Below the pieces are notes generated by a model. That model was given only the letters and a program-made list of their open reading frames with translations, was not told the origin of the DNA and ran no database searches. A stretch of DNA of 36,611 bases from Methylophaga lonarensis MPL. GTDB lineage: Bacteria > Pseudomonadota > Gammaproteobacteria > Nitrosococcales > Methylophagaceae. The translations under genes and the position numbers were made by a program. Shown piece after piece: positions 18,701 to 27,841 of this stretch. The stretch covers positions 1-36,611 of the forward strand of contig NZ_APHR01000019.1 in assembly GCF_000349205.1 (NCBI RefSeq), read 5' to 3'. Numbering within the stretch: the first letter of the stretch is position 1; every line of letters begins with the position of its first letter.

Positions 18701-18850
18701 AGGGTAAGTCGCCCGAACCTGAACAGACGGTGGTGCAACTTCAGGATATTGAGAGACCGGCAATTGAGTGATGGCAAGGGTACCGGCCATCATGATCAAA
18801 ATGGCGATAACCCAGGCGAAGACTGGCCGATCGATGAAAAAATTGGCCAT
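15713..18850 (-). CDS. RND multidrug efflux pump, inner-membrane subunit (HAE1/AcrB type)
   Basis: This is a 1045-residue proton-driven transporter homologous to AcrB and MexB, which exports amphiphilic drugs, bile-like compounds and solvents. It begins [20 protein letters not shown], as HAE1 pumps do. It has twelve membrane helices in two homologous halves and two large periplasmic loops. Proton-relay aspartates D407 and D408 are present in [13 protein letters not shown], and the partner lysine lies in [10 protein letters not shown] of the second half. The membrane fusion protein stop is 3 nt upstream. Substrates cannot be told from sequence. The gene is intact. Confidence 0.96.
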   Translation of the reverse strand: MANFFIDRPVFAWVIAILIMMAGTLAITQLPVSQYPEVAPPSVQVRATYPGASAKTVEDSVMQIIEQNMTGIDNVLYMSSTSDSAGIGELTISFEPGTDPDIAQVQVQNKLQAAMPLLPQEVQEQGIRVTKSGIGFLMVLGFVSSDGTMDKYDIADFVGSNIQEPLSRVSGVGQIQIFGSQYAMRIWLDAERMSHYGITTDDVVNAIQSQNVQIAAGELGGAPAVTGQEFNASIVVQTRLETPEEFRNILLRVNDDGSQLRIGDIARVELGGENYQFETEYNRQPATGLAVTLAAGANALETAQAVRDRIDQLQPFFPEGLEVVYPYDTTPFVRISIMGVVQTLIEAVILVFLVMYLFLQNLRATLIPTIAVPVVLLGTFGILYAFGFTINVLTMFAMVLAIGLLVDDAIVVVENVERVMHEDDLSPREATRKSMGQITSALIGITLVISAVFIPMAFFGGSTGVIYRQFSITVVSAMILSVFVALTLSPALCATMLKKTDAGHYDRKGFFGWFNRSFDKMSNGYQGSVRHILGRSGRYMLLYALIVGILAILFMRLPGAFLPDEDQGIIFTQMTLPVNASKERSMEVMDRIEDFYLDEEADNVSSVFSVIGFSFAGRGQNNGIAFVNMRDWSERKDPQQHVQAIAGRAMGAFSQFKDAMVFPFVPPPIITLGTATGFNMHLQDLGGQGHEALMDARNMLLGLASQEPRLQGVRPNGQEDTPQFKLDIDHEKAAAFGVSLSEINRTFSTVWASSYVNDFIDRERIKRVYVQGEPQYRMMPEDVAHWYVRNHQDEMVPLSAVTSGRWIYGSPRLERYNGVSSVNIQGQGAPGVSSGEAMQIMESLMEQLPPGFGLEWTGVSLQERQSGSQAPMLYAISILVVFLCLAALYESWSVPFAVMLVVPLGVIGAVIFALSRGMSNDVFFQVGLLTTIGLASRNAILIVEFAKTLYEDGMSLVDATLEAVRMRLRPIAMTALTFMLGVTPLMIATGAGSAAQNAIGTGVFGGMFSATLLAIFFVPLFFVLVFRLSARLKRSTSSTAQGEAI

Positions 18851-18853
18851 AGT

Positions 18854-20026
18854 TTAATCCTTTTGCTTTTCGGCGATCGACACTTTTGCGCCCGGTCCGA
18901 CTTTCTGTTGACCGGCGATGACAATTCGTTCGCCTTCCTCAAGTCCATTGCCCAGCAACCAGCGATTGCCCAGTGAACGTTCTGTGATTACAGGGCGAAT
19001 TTCAATTTCATTGTCAGCATTGACCAGCATGACGCTGGCATTGCCTTGTCGGTCAAATTGGACGGCACGATGCGGGATCAAAATGGCATTATCACGCTCC
19101 CCTTCGTAGAACGTTGTTCTGACAAACATGCCAGGCAACAGCAGCTGTTCCGGATTTGGCATCAAGGCTCGCATCATCACGCTGCCAGTATTTTCGTTAA
19201 CGTTGACTTCGGAAAACTGCAACTCGCCTTGATGCGGATACTCTGTGCCGTTTTCCAGTTCAAGGGACACTTGAATACTGCCTTCCTGACGAACCAGCCC
19301 CTGCATGATCTGCTGACGCAAAGTGATGAGCTCTTTGGATGCCTGACTGACATCCACATAGATCGGATCCAGCTGATGAATCGTCGCCAGTACTTCTGCT
19401 TGATTGGCACTGACAAGCGCACCTTCGGTGAAGTTGGATTTGCCTATTTGACCACTGATAGGTGCATTGACGCGGGTATAGCGCAGATTGATTTCAGCCG
19501 TTTCAAGTTCGGCCTTACGCACAGCAACTTCGGCTTTTGCCTGTTCATATTCTGACAATGCGTCATCATAGGCTTGTTGGCTGATCGCTCTGTCGGCCAA
19601 CAGTACGCGGTAACGCTCTTCACGCGCTTCAGTTGTAACCAGATTTGCCTGGGCACGACTCAGATAGGCCCGCGCAGTTTGCACGGCGGCCTGATAGGTT
19701 TCAGGTTCAATTTGATAAAGCTGTTGGCCTGCTTCAACTTCAGCGCCTTCTTCAAACAAGCGCTGTTCGATGATACCGCTCACTTGGGGGCGAACTTCTG
19801 CCTTGCGAAAAGCAACCGTTCGGCCTGGCAAGGTTGTGGTCAGTGTGACGGTTTGTTTTTCAACGACATAAACTTCAACTGCTGTGGGTGGAGCCTCTGC
19901 TGCCGAGTCAGACGAAGCCTCTGAATCAGCATTTGATGGCAGGCAGCCACTGAGACTCATCAATAGAAAGCTGGTAAACGCCACTGTCATCAGCTTGTTT
20001 TTGCGAATAAAACCAGAAAATTGCAT
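18854..20026 (-). CDS. RND efflux membrane fusion protein (AcrA/MexA type)
   Basis: This is a 390-residue periplasmic adaptor joining the RND pump to the outer-membrane channel. The start at 20026 gives a lipoprotein signal with lipobox LSGC and acylated C28, and AAGGA lies 7 nt ahead. A longer in-frame start would spoil this signal. The family order is seen: a beta-barrel/lipoyl half (VRPQVSGIIEQRLFEEGAEV), a coiled-coil hairpin (about 100-170, QAAVQTARAYLSRAQANL and onward), a second lipoyl half (NAPISGQIGKS), then the barrel and membrane-proximal domains. It starts 10 nt after the tetR stop and is followed at once by the pump gene. Confidence 0.95.
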   Translation of the reverse strand: MQFSGFIRKNKLMTVAFTSFLLMSLSGCLPSNADSEASSDSAAEAPPTAVEVYVVEKQTVTLTTTLPGRTVAFRKAEVRPQVSGIIEQRLFEEGAEVEAGQQLYQIEPETYQAAVQTARAYLSRAQANLVTTEAREERYRVLLADRAISQQAYDDALSEYEQAKAEVAVRKAELETAEINLRYTRVNAPISGQIGKSNFTEGALVSANQAEVLATIHQLDPIYVDVSQASKELITLRQQIMQGLVRQEGSIQVSLELENGTEYPHQGELQFSEVNVNENTGSVMMRALMPNPEQLLLPGMFVRTTFYEGERDNAILIPHRAVQFDRQGNASVMLVNADNEIEIRPVITERSLGNRWLLGNGLEEGERIVIAGQQKVGPGAKVSIAEKQKD

Positions 20027-20036
20027 GAACGTATCC

Positions 20037-20645
20037 TTACTCAAAATTGGCAGTTGTTTGGGTGCTGATGGCATCCCAGCTTGCTTTTATAACGAACTCG
20101 AACTGCTCGGAGTCAATATCGTCGAATCCTAATAATCGATGCCGAGCAATAAATACGAGAGAGCCAATGCTTAAACCAAATAAGATATGGTTTGACAGTG
20201 GTTTGATGGTGCCTTGTGATCGACCTTTGTCGTAGAGATCACTGAGCGGCTTGAACAGGTTCCAAGCCTGTTCAATTTCACTTCGCAGTGTTGCAGGAGG
20301 CAGGTGGTCGAATTGCGCTTTGGCGAGCAAAACCCTTGGGTTTTCGAGATAAAACAACCAAAGGTTGTGACAGATTAGCTGATATTGATCCCACAAATCG
20401 GCTGAAGGCTCGTTGTCGGCAAAAATGGCTTCTGCGACTGTTTGTACAATCTCACTGTGCAGTTGGCGAATCAGGTCTTCACGGTCTGTGAAATACAGAT
20501 AAACGGTACCCGCGGCGACGCCGGCCTTGTCAGCCAGCTGTTTGATCGAGAAGCCATGAAAGCCACAACTGGCGAGTAGATCCAGCGCGGCATCGAGTAT
20601 TGCTTCGCGTTTATCCTGTATCACTTGTGATTTATTGAGAATCAT
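20037..20645 (-). CDS. TetR-family repressor of the efflux operon
   Basis: This 202-residue regulator has an N-terminal helix-turn-helix (FSIKQLADKAGVAAGTVYLYF, roughly residues 32-52) and an all-helical ligand-binding domain. Start choice: an in-frame ATG at 20675 lies inside the perfect palindrome at 20661-20678, and the promoter -10 overlaps the edge of that palindrome, so translation more likely starts at the ATG at 20645. It is the first gene of the operon, 10 nt ahead of the fusion protein, so it should repress itself and the pump together until a ligand releases it. The inducer is unknown. Confidence 0.92.
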   Translation of the reverse strand: MILNKSQVIQDKREAILDAALDLLASCGFHGFSIKQLADKAGVAAGTVYLYFTDREDLIRQLHSEIVQTVAEAIFADNEPSADLWDQYQLICHNLWLFYLENPRVLLAKAQFDHLPPATLRSEIEQAWNLFKPLSDLYDKGRSQGTIKPLSNHILFGLSIGSLVFIARHRLLGFDDIDSEQFEFVIKASWDAISTQTTANFE

Positions 20646-20660
20646 TGTTAACAACTTAAC

Positions 20661-20678
20661 TGAATGAACGTTCATTCA
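20661..20678. promoter_or_regulatory. TetR-type operator palindrome
   Basis: TGAATGAACGTTCATTCA is a perfect 18-bp palindrome immediately downstream of, and touching, the -10 element of the tetR-efflux promoter. Its position would block transcription start, and its form resembles operators of TetR-family efflux regulators. Binding by the adjacent repressor is inference. Confidence 0.85.
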
Positions 20679-20706
20679 TTATGTGACTAAAAAATAACCA
20701 TGTAAA
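20678..20706 (-). promoter_or_regulatory. promoter of the tetR-efflux operon
   Basis: On the minus strand TTTACA (20701-20706) and CATAAT (20678-20683) are spaced by 17 nt. The 18-bp operator begins at the last base of the -10 and covers the predicted start of transcription. Confidence 0.75.
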
Positions 20707-20808
20707 GCATTTTTTTGAAATCAGGTGAAATTCTGAGCCAATTGCTTGTCAGGCTGGGTAATCAAGGAGGATCGTGCAGGATAGGTCGGACTAGGGGGAT
20801 TTGGGGTT

Positions 20809-20840
20809 GGCCGGCAGTCAAAAAACTGCCGGCCTGTATT
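20809..20840. terminator. terminator-like hairpin after erpA
   Basis: A perfect 10-bp stem GGCCGGCAGT / ACTGCCGGCC (20809-20818 and 20825-20834) surrounds a CAAAAA loop. A T-rich tail (TGTATTTT) follows only on the plus strand; on the minus strand, the direction of erpA, AACCCC follows. It may still end erpA transcription with a factor, and it separates erpA from the efflux operon promoter. Confidence 0.6.
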
Positions 20841-20848
20841 TTGTAATG

Positions 20849-21193
20849 CTAGGGTGAGAATGATGAACCGCAGCCACAGGTAGTGGTGGCATTTGGGTTG
20901 CGAATGACAAACTGTGAACCTTCAACACCATCGGTGTAGTCAATTTCCGCACCAACAAGGTATTGATAGCTGGCAGGGTCGATAAGCAATGTCACGCCTG
21001 CTTTTTCCACTTCAAAGTCGCCTTCGCTGACGGTTTCCTCAAAGGTGAAGCCGTACTGAAAACCAGAGCAGCCACCACCAGTGATAAAGACACGCAGTTT
21101 GAGCTGGTCATTGCCTTCATCTGCAATCAGTTCACTGACTTTGCTGGCCGCCGCATCGGTAAAAATTACTGGGCTAGGCATTTCGCTGGTCAT
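20849..21193 (-). CDS. erpA: iron-sulfur cluster insertion protein ErpA
   Basis: ErpA is a 114-residue A-type carrier that hands Fe-S clusters to target enzymes, in E. coli including the isoprenoid enzyme IspG. The sequence matches E. coli ErpA almost throughout ([33 protein letters not shown]). The three cluster-binding cysteines are at C42, C106 and C108, the same numbering as in E. coli. GGAG lies 7 nt before the ATG. It is last in a minus-strand run after argC, the DUF6776-type gene and bactofilin, an arrangement also seen in other gammaproteobacteria. Confidence 0.96.
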   Translation of the reverse strand: MTSEMPSPVIFTDAAASKVSELIADEGNDQLKLRVFITGGGCSGFQYGFTFEETVSEGDFEVEKAGVTLLIDPASYQYLVGAEIDYTDGVEGSQFVIRNPNATTTCGCGSSFSP

Positions 21194-21261
21194 GAAAGTC
21201 TCCGGATTTAAAGTAATTTCTGATCAATAATTATGCAAATTCTGACTAATTTAGTCAAGAA

Positions 21262-21711
21262 TTAATCCTGTTTTTCCAAGTGTAAACTGGGCTTGTCATC
21301 GTCACTGGAACTATCGATTTGCAAGGTTTCCGCCGCCTGATCAGCCGTAATGTGAATCATTTGGCCATTGATTTCTGCGCCCACGGCCATTTCCAGTGTT
21401 TGGTAGAAAATATTGCCAGTCACTCTAGCGGCTGAGGACAATTCCAAATGCTGCGAAGCGTAGATGTTGCCATTCACTTCACCGTTGATGAGTATGAAGG
21501 GCACGCGAATCTCGCCGTTGATAATGCCTCGCTCGCTGAGACTGAGCACGGCCTGATCGTCACTATCGATGAAGATATTGCCATTGACCTTGCCATCAAT
21601 TCTCAGACCGCCACTGAAGATAATGTCACCTTCAACATGCGTGTTTTGACCAATCAGTGTATCGATACGCATGTTTTTGCGTTTTTTTTGTCCTTTTTTC
21701 TTGCCAAACAT
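21262..21711 (-). CDS. bactofilin family cytoskeletal protein
   Basis: This is a 149-residue polymer-forming protein of the bactofilin (DUF583) family. It has a basic N-terminal tail (MFGKKKGQKKRKNMR), a right-handed beta-helix core from about 16 to 120 with the repeating G-x-(I/V)-x-G pattern (HVEGDIIFSGGLRIDGKVNG, INGEVNGNIYAS) and a short acidic C-terminal tail. Bactofilins form membrane-associated filaments that position cell-wall or envelope machinery. The polybasic tail could touch the membrane. It begins 13 nt after the DUF6776-type gene, so the two are probably translated from one message. Confidence 0.92.
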   Translation of the reverse strand: MFGKKKGQKKRKNMRIDTLIGQNTHVEGDIIFSGGLRIDGKVNGNIFIDSDDQAVLSLSERGIINGEIRVPFILINGEVNGNIYASQHLELSSAARVTGNIFYQTLEMAVGAEINGQMIHITADQAAETLQIDSSSDDDKPSLHLEKQD

Positions 21712-21724
21712 TGTTTACCTCGTG

Positions 21725-22414
21725 TTATTCAGGCAGCCATTCAAAATCACGTGTCAGCAGTGTGTTGCCATTCTGACGAAGTGTGACCGTGATCGACTGG
21801 GGCGTGGCTTCCATTTCAGTTTTGAACGCACCTTCCAATACTTGAACATGCCGGAGATTCAGGCTGTGTTCTGCGGCGGTAGTGCTGCTTTGCTCTTCAT
21901 CAGCATTGATGTGATTGAGTGCCAGTTCAACCTGCCCGGTAATCGGGTCGTTGAGATTCTGTCCCTGTGTGATAACGATTCTAAAACGATATTGATCAGC
22001 TTCAGTCGTATCCTTGCGAAGTTGGAATTCTCTGATCTGCAATTCGCTGGTGCTGTTGCCTTGAGTGATTGTCTGATAAAAGACCAGTTCTTTATTCAAA
22101 TCAAGCACTTTCTGCTGCAACTGTCCCAACCTGAGTTCAAGCTCTTCAGTCATCGCCGTCTGCAAGGCCAGTTGTTGTTGATAATCGCTCAGACTATTGA
22201 GCGACTGATGTTGTTGTTTGAGCAGTTCGTGATGATCGGCCAGTGTTTGCTTATGTAGTGTTTGTAATTGTGCCAGAGCGTAATCGCTGTCGTAGGAGTC
22301 CTGATAGTGATACCAGGCCTGCAGCACGTTGGTGAGCAGCACAATGATGAGCGCTACGCCCAGACATCTGAGAGGACGATGTGGGCTGATGACGTAGCGA
22401 TCGTTGACAGACAT
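21725..22414 (-). CDS. DUF6776-type membrane-anchored coiled-coil protein
   Basis: This is a 229-residue protein of unknown function. One N-terminal transmembrane helix (CLGVALIIVLLTNVLQAWYH, about 17-36) is followed by a coiled coil (about 45-120, rich in L and Q heptads) and a C-terminal beta-rich domain of about 100 residues. The C-terminal part is predicted to be periplasmic. It resembles a conserved gammaproteobacterial family (DUF6776, from memory) found beside bactofilin and argC. Its ATG follows the argC TAA with no gap (TAAATG), and bactofilin starts 13 nt after it. The neighbourhood suggests a partner of the bactofilin, but this is inference. Confidence 0.75.
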   Translation of the reverse strand: MSVNDRYVISPHRPLRCLGVALIIVLLTNVLQAWYHYQDSYDSDYALAQLQTLHKQTLADHHELLKQQHQSLNSLSDYQQQLALQTAMTEELELRLGQLQQKVLDLNKELVFYQTITQGNSTSELQIREFQLRKDTTEADQYRFRIVITQGQNLNDPITGQVELALNHINADEEQSSTTAAEHSLNLRHVQVLEGAFKTEMEATPQSITVTLRQNGNTLLTRDFEWLPE

Positions 22415-23443
22415 TTAAGGTAGCGTCGCTATAGTGTTGATGCCGAGTCGTTCATTCAGGCCGAACATGATGTTCATGTTCTGAATCGCTTGTCCCGAGG
22501 CACCTTTAACCAGATTGTCGATCACAGACAAGACCACTACAGTATTGCCATTCTGTGGACGATGTACCGCAATACGACAGACGTTTGCGCCTCGGACACT
22601 GCGAGTTTCAGGATGCGAGCCGACGGGCATGACATCAACAAAAGGTTCGTCAGCAAAACGCTGCTCAAACAGCGTTTGAAGATCGACATCGCGATTCAGT
22701 GTGCTGTAGAGCGTTGCATGAATGCCGCGAATCATAGGCGTCAGATGGGGGACAAAAGTGAAGTCAACCGTTTGCCCGGCAATGTGATTGAGGCCTTCTG
22801 ATATTTCAGGCAAATGACGGTGTCCGGCCACCGCATAGGCTTTCATATTTTCACTGGCCTCGGTGAGCAGGGTGCCTAAGGCAGCTTTGCGGCCTGCGCC
22901 ACTAGTGCCGGATTTGGCATCGGCAATCAAACCATCCTTGCTCACCACACCGGCCTCAAGCAGAGGCAGAAATCCAAGTTGCACTGCAGTTGGATAACAA
23001 CCCGGCACAGCAATGAGCTGAGCATCACGAATCTTTGCCCGATTGACTTCTGGCAAACCATAAACCGCGTCAGTGACCAGTTCTGGACAGGTGTGTTTAA
23101 CGTCGTACCAGCGTTCCCAAAGCGCAATATCTTTCACCCGAAAATCCGCGGATAAATCAATGACACGCACACCTCGCTGCAACAACTCGGGCACTGTTGC
23201 CATCGCTACGGTATGTGGCGTGGCAAAAAACACCACATCACACTGTGCCAGCGCATCAATATCTGGCTCTGAGAAGTTCAGGTCAACATGACCACGCAGG
23301 TTCGGATACATATCGCTGACGGGTAGTCCGGCTTCAGCTCGTGATGTGATGACCTGCAGTGATACCTCAGGGTGACAGGCCAGCAGTCTGAGTAATTCGA
23401 CGCCGGTGTAACCGGTGCCGCCAACGATTCCAACTTTGATCAT
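22415..23443 (-). CDS. argC: N-acetyl-gamma-glutamyl-phosphate reductase
   Basis: ArgC reduces N-acetylglutamyl phosphate to the semialdehyde with NADPH, the third step of arginine synthesis. The 342-residue protein starts [20 protein letters not shown] (Rossmann GxxGxxG) and has the catalytic cysteine C149 in VPGCYPTA and the conserved HRHLPEI near residue 208. The start at 23443 was preferred over an upstream in-frame start because it places MIKVGIVGG at the N-terminus, as in the family. A candidate promoter lies just upstream. It heads the argC, DUF6776, bactofilin, erpA run. Confidence 0.95.
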   Translation of the reverse strand: MIKVGIVGGTGYTGVELLRLLACHPEVSLQVITSRAEAGLPVSDMYPNLRGHVDLNFSEPDIDALAQCDVVFFATPHTVAMATVPELLQRGVRVIDLSADFRVKDIALWERWYDVKHTCPELVTDAVYGLPEVNRAKIRDAQLIAVPGCYPTAVQLGFLPLLEAGVVSKDGLIADAKSGTSGAGRKAALGTLLTEASENMKAYAVAGHRHLPEISEGLNHIAGQTVDFTFVPHLTPMIRGIHATLYSTLNRDVDLQTLFEQRFADEPFVDVMPVGSHPETRSVRGANVCRIAVHRPQNGNTVVVLSVIDNLVKGASGQAIQNMNIMFGLNERLGINTIATLP

Positions 23444-23469
23444 TTGGGCGTCTCTGGGGTGGCTTGCAA

Positions 23470-23498
23470 ATAGCACATGATAAAAGAGCCACTGACAA
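23470..23498 (-). promoter_or_regulatory. candidate argC promoter in a hairpin-rich gap
   Basis: On the minus strand TTGTCA (23493-23498) and TGCTAT (23470-23475) are 17 nt apart, upstream of argC. The 164-nt gap 23444-23607 also holds an imperfect hairpin at 23560-23593 (GGCCAGAA / TTCTGGTC arms) after the cyaA-like stop codon. It lacks an adjacent T-run and is not a clear terminator. Confidence 0.35.
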
Positions 23499-23607
23499 AG
23501 CGAAAGGGTCTGCTTTTTTGTCAGGCGTTTTCAGGCTACAAAAAGGCGCAGATTGTATCGACCAGAAGCACCGATTTTGTGATCTTTCTGGCCGTTATTG
23601 CTGCGAT

Positions 23608-26241
23608 TTAATGTGTAAAGGACTGGTTGAGCCGTCGTTCAATCTGGAATTTTTGGAGCAGGTAATGACTTCCCGCGTAATACTGATTATCAGAGAAGCT
23701 GATGCGGGTGATTTGCAGAGGCAAGCGAGTATTCCTGCTCGACAGCCATTGACGAATTTGCTGGTAAAGCCCTGAATCATCAACGCTGCCGCTAAACGTG
23801 GTGTCACCAAAATATAGCCGGATTTCAGCGTTGGGCAGGTGATTGCTCAATTCAACTTGAACAGGCAGATAATCCCGGCTGCTTGCTGGTGGTGTTAATA
23901 CCTCGATTTGCCATTGTTCACGATAACGCAGCCGATAAAAGCGAAGTCGTTGAAGTGAATTTGTTTCCTTGATTCGCGTCAGCATCAGCTGCAGTTGATG
24001 CAATACCGCGGACTCGTTCATGTTTTGATATTCGTGCGTGAGCGTACAACCGTGTTCGTCAACAATATAGGTCACCAGTTTTTCAGTCTCCAGCCTCAAA
24101 AAACAACTTATCTGAGCAGTAGACTGGGCATTGGCCAGCAGCCGATAGAGGCCCTGCGGATCCAGTCGAACATCGACGGCATGGCCATGGAATTCATCTC
24201 GTGGCTGGGCCAACCACTGAGTGACGGTCATACTCGCCGGTAAAAGCTGAGAGTCAATATTGCCCGGCTGCCAATCAAGCTGAACCAGTCGATCGCGCAG
24301 AGGCAACAGGTAACGGCCAGCTTGTGGAAAGCGTTGATAGTGTTCGAGACAGTGTCTGGTCAGTTGTTGAAGTCGCTCAGCGATTTGATTGCCATAGAGT
24401 TCGGTCATGCAGTCTGTGGACAATGACGCTGCGAAGAAATCTGTTGGCGACCATCTCAATATGGCGGCCAGCATCTCGCTTATCGCGTTTGGGCCATCAA
24501 ATAACTGATAATGCCACTGCCCATCAGCTGCACGTATCATCATTTCAAGTCGACTGATCAGCGAGATCTGGTTGGAACTGTAACTGAGCGGATCATCCTG
24601 GCGACTGCTGACTTTCAAGCCTTGTTCACTCAGGGCGTCATGAGCAGCCTGGCCGATATTGGCAAAAATCATCAATTGATTAAAGCCACTGGTTTTGATC
24701 AAATTTTCCATTGAGCACCATTGGCTGCCCTCAGCCAATGCGCTGCGAATCAGGCGTTGACTGAGCGCTCTGATTAAATCGCTGCTGGTGCGCTGCTGAG
24801 CATCATTGATTCTGATCAAGCTGCTGCGGTCCAGTATTTTGTTGACCACAGCAAAGGCCAGTACTTCCAGCAGATGTTCAGAAGAAAACAAAGGCTCATG
24901 GTCGTTCACAGCAAAAAGTTGCCAGTGGCTGTCTGCTGCAGAGGCTCGACTTAGCTGAAGTTGTTCTTCTGCCTGCACCGGTTGTTGTAATGGTGGTAAT
25001 ACGGGTAATCGACCAGCGACCACTTGCGCCGTCCACAAATTCAGATGTCTGCTGAGCGTTTGTAATTGTTCGCTGACCGCCAAATCATGTTTCAGGGCAA
25101 ATTGCTGACACGATGACAAAGCGCTTGTCAGAAAATTCTGGCATTGCTGCCAGTCGGATTGGCGTTGCCGGTAATGGCCCTGCATTCGTAGATCTTCAGT
25201 CTCAATACGGCGGTCCGACCATTGCCAGGACTCGCATAATTTCTGCACAAACAGCCGTCGCCAGGGATGTGCCGGTTTTTGTACCGTTTTCGACAGTGCT
25301 TCGCGTGCACGCTGATGAATGGCGGACTGTAAAATTTCACGGTGTTCGGTTTCAGCATCAATCAGTGACTGATATTTGAGCATGAGCGGGTCAATCAACA
25401 GTGGATCGGCTGCCGGATCGATGAGATTTTTTGATCGGCTGCTAAGCAGCTCAACCTCGGGGAACCGTTGTAACTGTTGAACCTGGAACAGTAATTCAGG
25501 CAGTTTGGTCAGGCCTTGCTGCATCACTGCCAGCAAGGCCTGCTCTGCCTCGGAAAAATATTCCATTGCCGTGATAGCTGCGGGTAAAGAAAAATCAAGG
25601 AAACTGAATTCGGTAAACACCCGCTGATTAATAAGCTCCCGGCTATGTTGATCGTGGAGACGGTCTTCTTCTGAGGATGTCAGCCACCACAGCGGCACAC
25701 TGCCAGCCAGCACCATACCGCTACTGTAGAACGCATCCAGCTCAAGCCCGGTGGGACCTGCGGTTGATTGAAGCTCAGCCTCAGCAAACAATCGATAATC
25801 AATCACGATGCCAAGTTGCGCTGCCCAAGCCAGGATCGCCTCAGTTTTGCGTTGCAATAGCTCAAGCTGTTCAGTGCTCATTCGACCAGTGTGCACCAGC
25901 CACAAGCTCAAGCGGCATGGCGATGGATAGCTGAAATTTCCTTGCGGATTGAGCAAGTAGATGCCCCGAAGCGCATATCGTCGCAAGGTTTTATGCTTGT
26001 AATTAAAAGTTTTGTGCAGACTGATAGCCGCATTGAGCGCCAGGCTGTCTGGCCGGTAATCCATGATGCCGACAGGCGCCTCATCACTGACATATCCCGG
26101 CAGTAATTTGTGATTGGCGTGAAACAAAAAAGCCAGCAGCGCATAAAACGGCTGCTGGCTTGAAGGCGCAAGCTGTCTCAGTCGCTCAAATCGTGCTTGA
26201 TTGGCAGACTGGAAATACTTCAGGGCACGGGCGCGATCCAC
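23608..26241 (-). CDS. class I adenylate cyclase homologue lacking catalytic residues
   Basis: This 877-residue protein aligns along its N-terminal half with E. coli class I adenylate cyclase CyaA: LLPGY near 46-50, LLQRK at 128-132 then W and LG, and LDAFYSSGMVLAG at 168-180 against LDEFYRTAVRLAG. The catalytic signature does not survive. Where E. coli has GS followed by a D-L-D-I-W motif, this protein has NP at 98-99 and R-L-S-L-W at 110-114, ungapped in a 24-residue comparison. Both catalytic aspartates are therefore R110 and S112, and the E of LDEFY is alanine. It is probably unable to make cAMP and may be a regulatory pseudoenzyme. The start is GTG, 9 nt after the purH stop, so the two are co-transcribed. 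A typical class I cyclase is about 850 residues. Confidence 0.8.
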   Translation of the reverse strand: MDRARALKYFQSANQARFERLRQLAPSSQQPFYALLAFLFHANHKLLPGYVSDEAPVGIMDYRPDSLALNAAISLHKTFNYKHKTLRRYALRGIYLLNPQGNFSYPSPCRLSLWLVHTGRMSTEQLELLQRKTEAILAWAAQLGIVIDYRLFAEAELQSTAGPTGLELDAFYSSGMVLAGSVPLWWLTSSEEDRLHDQHSRELINQRVFTEFSFLDFSLPAAITAMEYFSEAEQALLAVMQQGLTKLPELLFQVQQLQRFPEVELLSSRSKNLIDPAADPLLIDPLMLKYQSLIDAETEHREILQSAIHQRAREALSKTVQKPAHPWRRLFVQKLCESWQWSDRRIETEDLRMQGHYRQRQSDWQQCQNFLTSALSSCQQFALKHDLAVSEQLQTLSRHLNLWTAQVVAGRLPVLPPLQQPVQAEEQLQLSRASAADSHWQLFAVNDHEPLFSSEHLLEVLAFAVVNKILDRSSLIRINDAQQRTSSDLIRALSQRLIRSALAEGSQWCSMENLIKTSGFNQLMIFANIGQAAHDALSEQGLKVSSRQDDPLSYSSNQISLISRLEMMIRAADGQWHYQLFDGPNAISEMLAAILRWSPTDFFAASLSTDCMTELYGNQIAERLQQLTRHCLEHYQRFPQAGRYLLPLRDRLVQLDWQPGNIDSQLLPASMTVTQWLAQPRDEFHGHAVDVRLDPQGLYRLLANAQSTAQISCFLRLETEKLVTYIVDEHGCTLTHEYQNMNESAVLHQLQLMLTRIKETNSLQRLRFYRLRYREQWQIEVLTPPASSRDYLPVQVELSNHLPNAEIRLYFGDTTFSGSVDDSGLYQQIRQWLSSRNTRLPLQITRISFSDNQYYAGSHYLLQKFQIERRLNQSFTH

Positions 26242-26250
26242 GGCTCACTT

Positions 26251-27816
26251 TTAGTGTCTGAAATGACGCATGCCAGTGAACACCATGGCGATACCATGTT
26301 CATCAGCTGCCGCGATGACTTCATCATCGCGCATTGAGCCACCGGGTTGGATCACTGCACTGATACCGGCCTCGGCTGCGGCATCCAAACCATCACGGAA
26401 TGGGAAAAAGGCATCCGAAGCCATCACAGCACCCGGTACGGTCAGACCAGCATCATTGGCCTTGATGCCTGCAATTCGGCTGCTGACGACGCGGCTCATC
26501 TGGCCTGCACCAATGCCGACCGTTTGTTGATCCTTGGCATAGACAATGGCGTTGGATTTGACGAATTTTGCGACGCGCCAGGCAAACAACAAGTCGCGGA
26601 GCTGTGCCGGATCGGGGTGCTTTTGAGTCACTACTTTTAATTCAGCTTCTGTGACCAGTTGAATATCGCGATCCTGAACCAGCAGACCACCGGTCACACG
26701 TTTGAAATCAAGCCCCGCGACAGCTGCCGAGGGCATATCACCGCACACCAGCAAACGCACATTGGCTTTCTGGCTGATCACACGCTTGGCTTCATCACTG
26801 ACTGAGGGGGCGATGATGACTTCAACAAACTGTCGGTCGATGATCGCTTGTGCGGTGACTGCATCCAGTTCGCGGTTAAAGGCGATAATGCCGCCAAAAG
26901 CCGAGGTCGGGTCGGTTTGATAGGCCCTGTCATAGGCGCTCAGTAAATCCGGGCCGGTGGCCACGCCGCATGGATTGGCATGTTTGACGATGACACAGGC
27001 AGGCTGTTCGGCGAAGGCTTTGACACATTCCAATGCCGCATCGGTGTCAGCAATATTGTTGTAGGACAGCTCTTTGCCTTGCAGTTGTGTGGCAGCGCCA
27101 ATCGATCCGCTTTCTGGCTGACTTTCGACATAAAAAGCAGCTTTTTGATGAGGGTTTTCGCCGTAGCGCATGTCCTGCTTTTTCTGGAACTGGCTGTTGA
27201 AGGTGCGCGGAAACTGGGTGTTTTCACCGCCCTGGCTGATGGCCCCGAGGTAGTTGGCGATCATTCCGTCGTATTGCGCGGTGTGTTCGAATGTCTTAAC
27301 CGCCAAATCAAAACGTGTGGCATCGTCAACGCCGCCGGTTTGCTGAATTTGTTCAATCACACGTGAATAGTCAGCCGGATCGATCAGTACGGTGACATCG
27401 GCGTGGTTTTTAGCGGCTGCGCGCAACATGGTGGGACCACCGATATCAATGTTTTCAATGGCATCTGGCAGAGTGCAGTCAGCTTTCGCCACCGTGGCGG
27501 CAAACGGATACAGGTTGACCACGACCAGATCAATCGGGGTGATATCGTGTTGCTGCATGATGGCATCATCGGTGCCGCGTCTGCCCAGCAAGCCGCCGTG
27601 AATCTTCGGATGCAGCGTCTTGATTCGGCCATCCATCATTTCCGGGAAACCGGTGTGTTGGGAAACTTCTTTGACAGGCAAACCGGCTTCAGCCAGCAGT
27701 TTGGCGGTGCCGCCCGTGGATAGCAGTTCAACACCGGATTGGTGAAGACTTTGTGCCAGTTCGACAATACCTGTCTTGTCTGACACGCTCAGCAGTGCTC
27801 GATGGATCTTGTTCAT
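26251..27816 (-). CDS. purH: bifunctional AICAR transformylase / IMP cyclohydrolase
   Basis: PurH carries out the last two steps of purine synthesis, formylating AICAR with 10-formyl-THF and closing the ring to IMP. The 521-residue protein has the N-terminal cyclohydrolase domain ([38 protein letters not shown]) and the C-terminal transformylase domain with the catalytic K278-H279 in KHANPCG. It ends GMRHFRH, the family C-terminus. It begins 25 nt after fis and is followed 9 nt later by the cyaA-like gene. All landmarks are present. Confidence 0.96.
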   Translation of the reverse strand: MNKIHRALLSVSDKTGIVELAQSLHQSGVELLSTGGTAKLLAEAGLPVKEVSQHTGFPEMMDGRIKTLHPKIHGGLLGRRGTDDAIMQQHDITPIDLVVVNLYPFAATVAKADCTLPDAIENIDIGGPTMLRAAAKNHADVTVLIDPADYSRVIEQIQQTGGVDDATRFDLAVKTFEHTAQYDGMIANYLGAISQGGENTQFPRTFNSQFQKKQDMRYGENPHQKAAFYVESQPESGSIGAATQLQGKELSYNNIADTDAALECVKAFAEQPACVIVKHANPCGVATGPDLLSAYDRAYQTDPTSAFGGIIAFNRELDAVTAQAIIDRQFVEVIIAPSVSDEAKRVISQKANVRLLVCGDMPSAAVAGLDFKRVTGGLLVQDRDIQLVTEAELKVVTQKHPDPAQLRDLLFAWRVAKFVKSNAIVYAKDQQTVGIGAGQMSRVVSSRIAGIKANDAGLTVPGAVMASDAFFPFRDGLDAAAEAGISAVIQPGGSMRDDEVIAAADEHGIAMVFTGMRHFRH

Positions 27817-27841
27817 GATGGTTCCGGAAGTTTAGAAATTC

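Noticed and set aside
15713-20706. Efflux operon as a recently acquired island
   Set aside because: No integrase, insertion sequence, tRNA or flanking repeat is seen, and base and codon use look like the surroundings.
23560-23593. Hairpin after the cyaA-like gene as a terminator
   Set aside because: The arms pair well but no T-run follows immediately, so termination is not supported.
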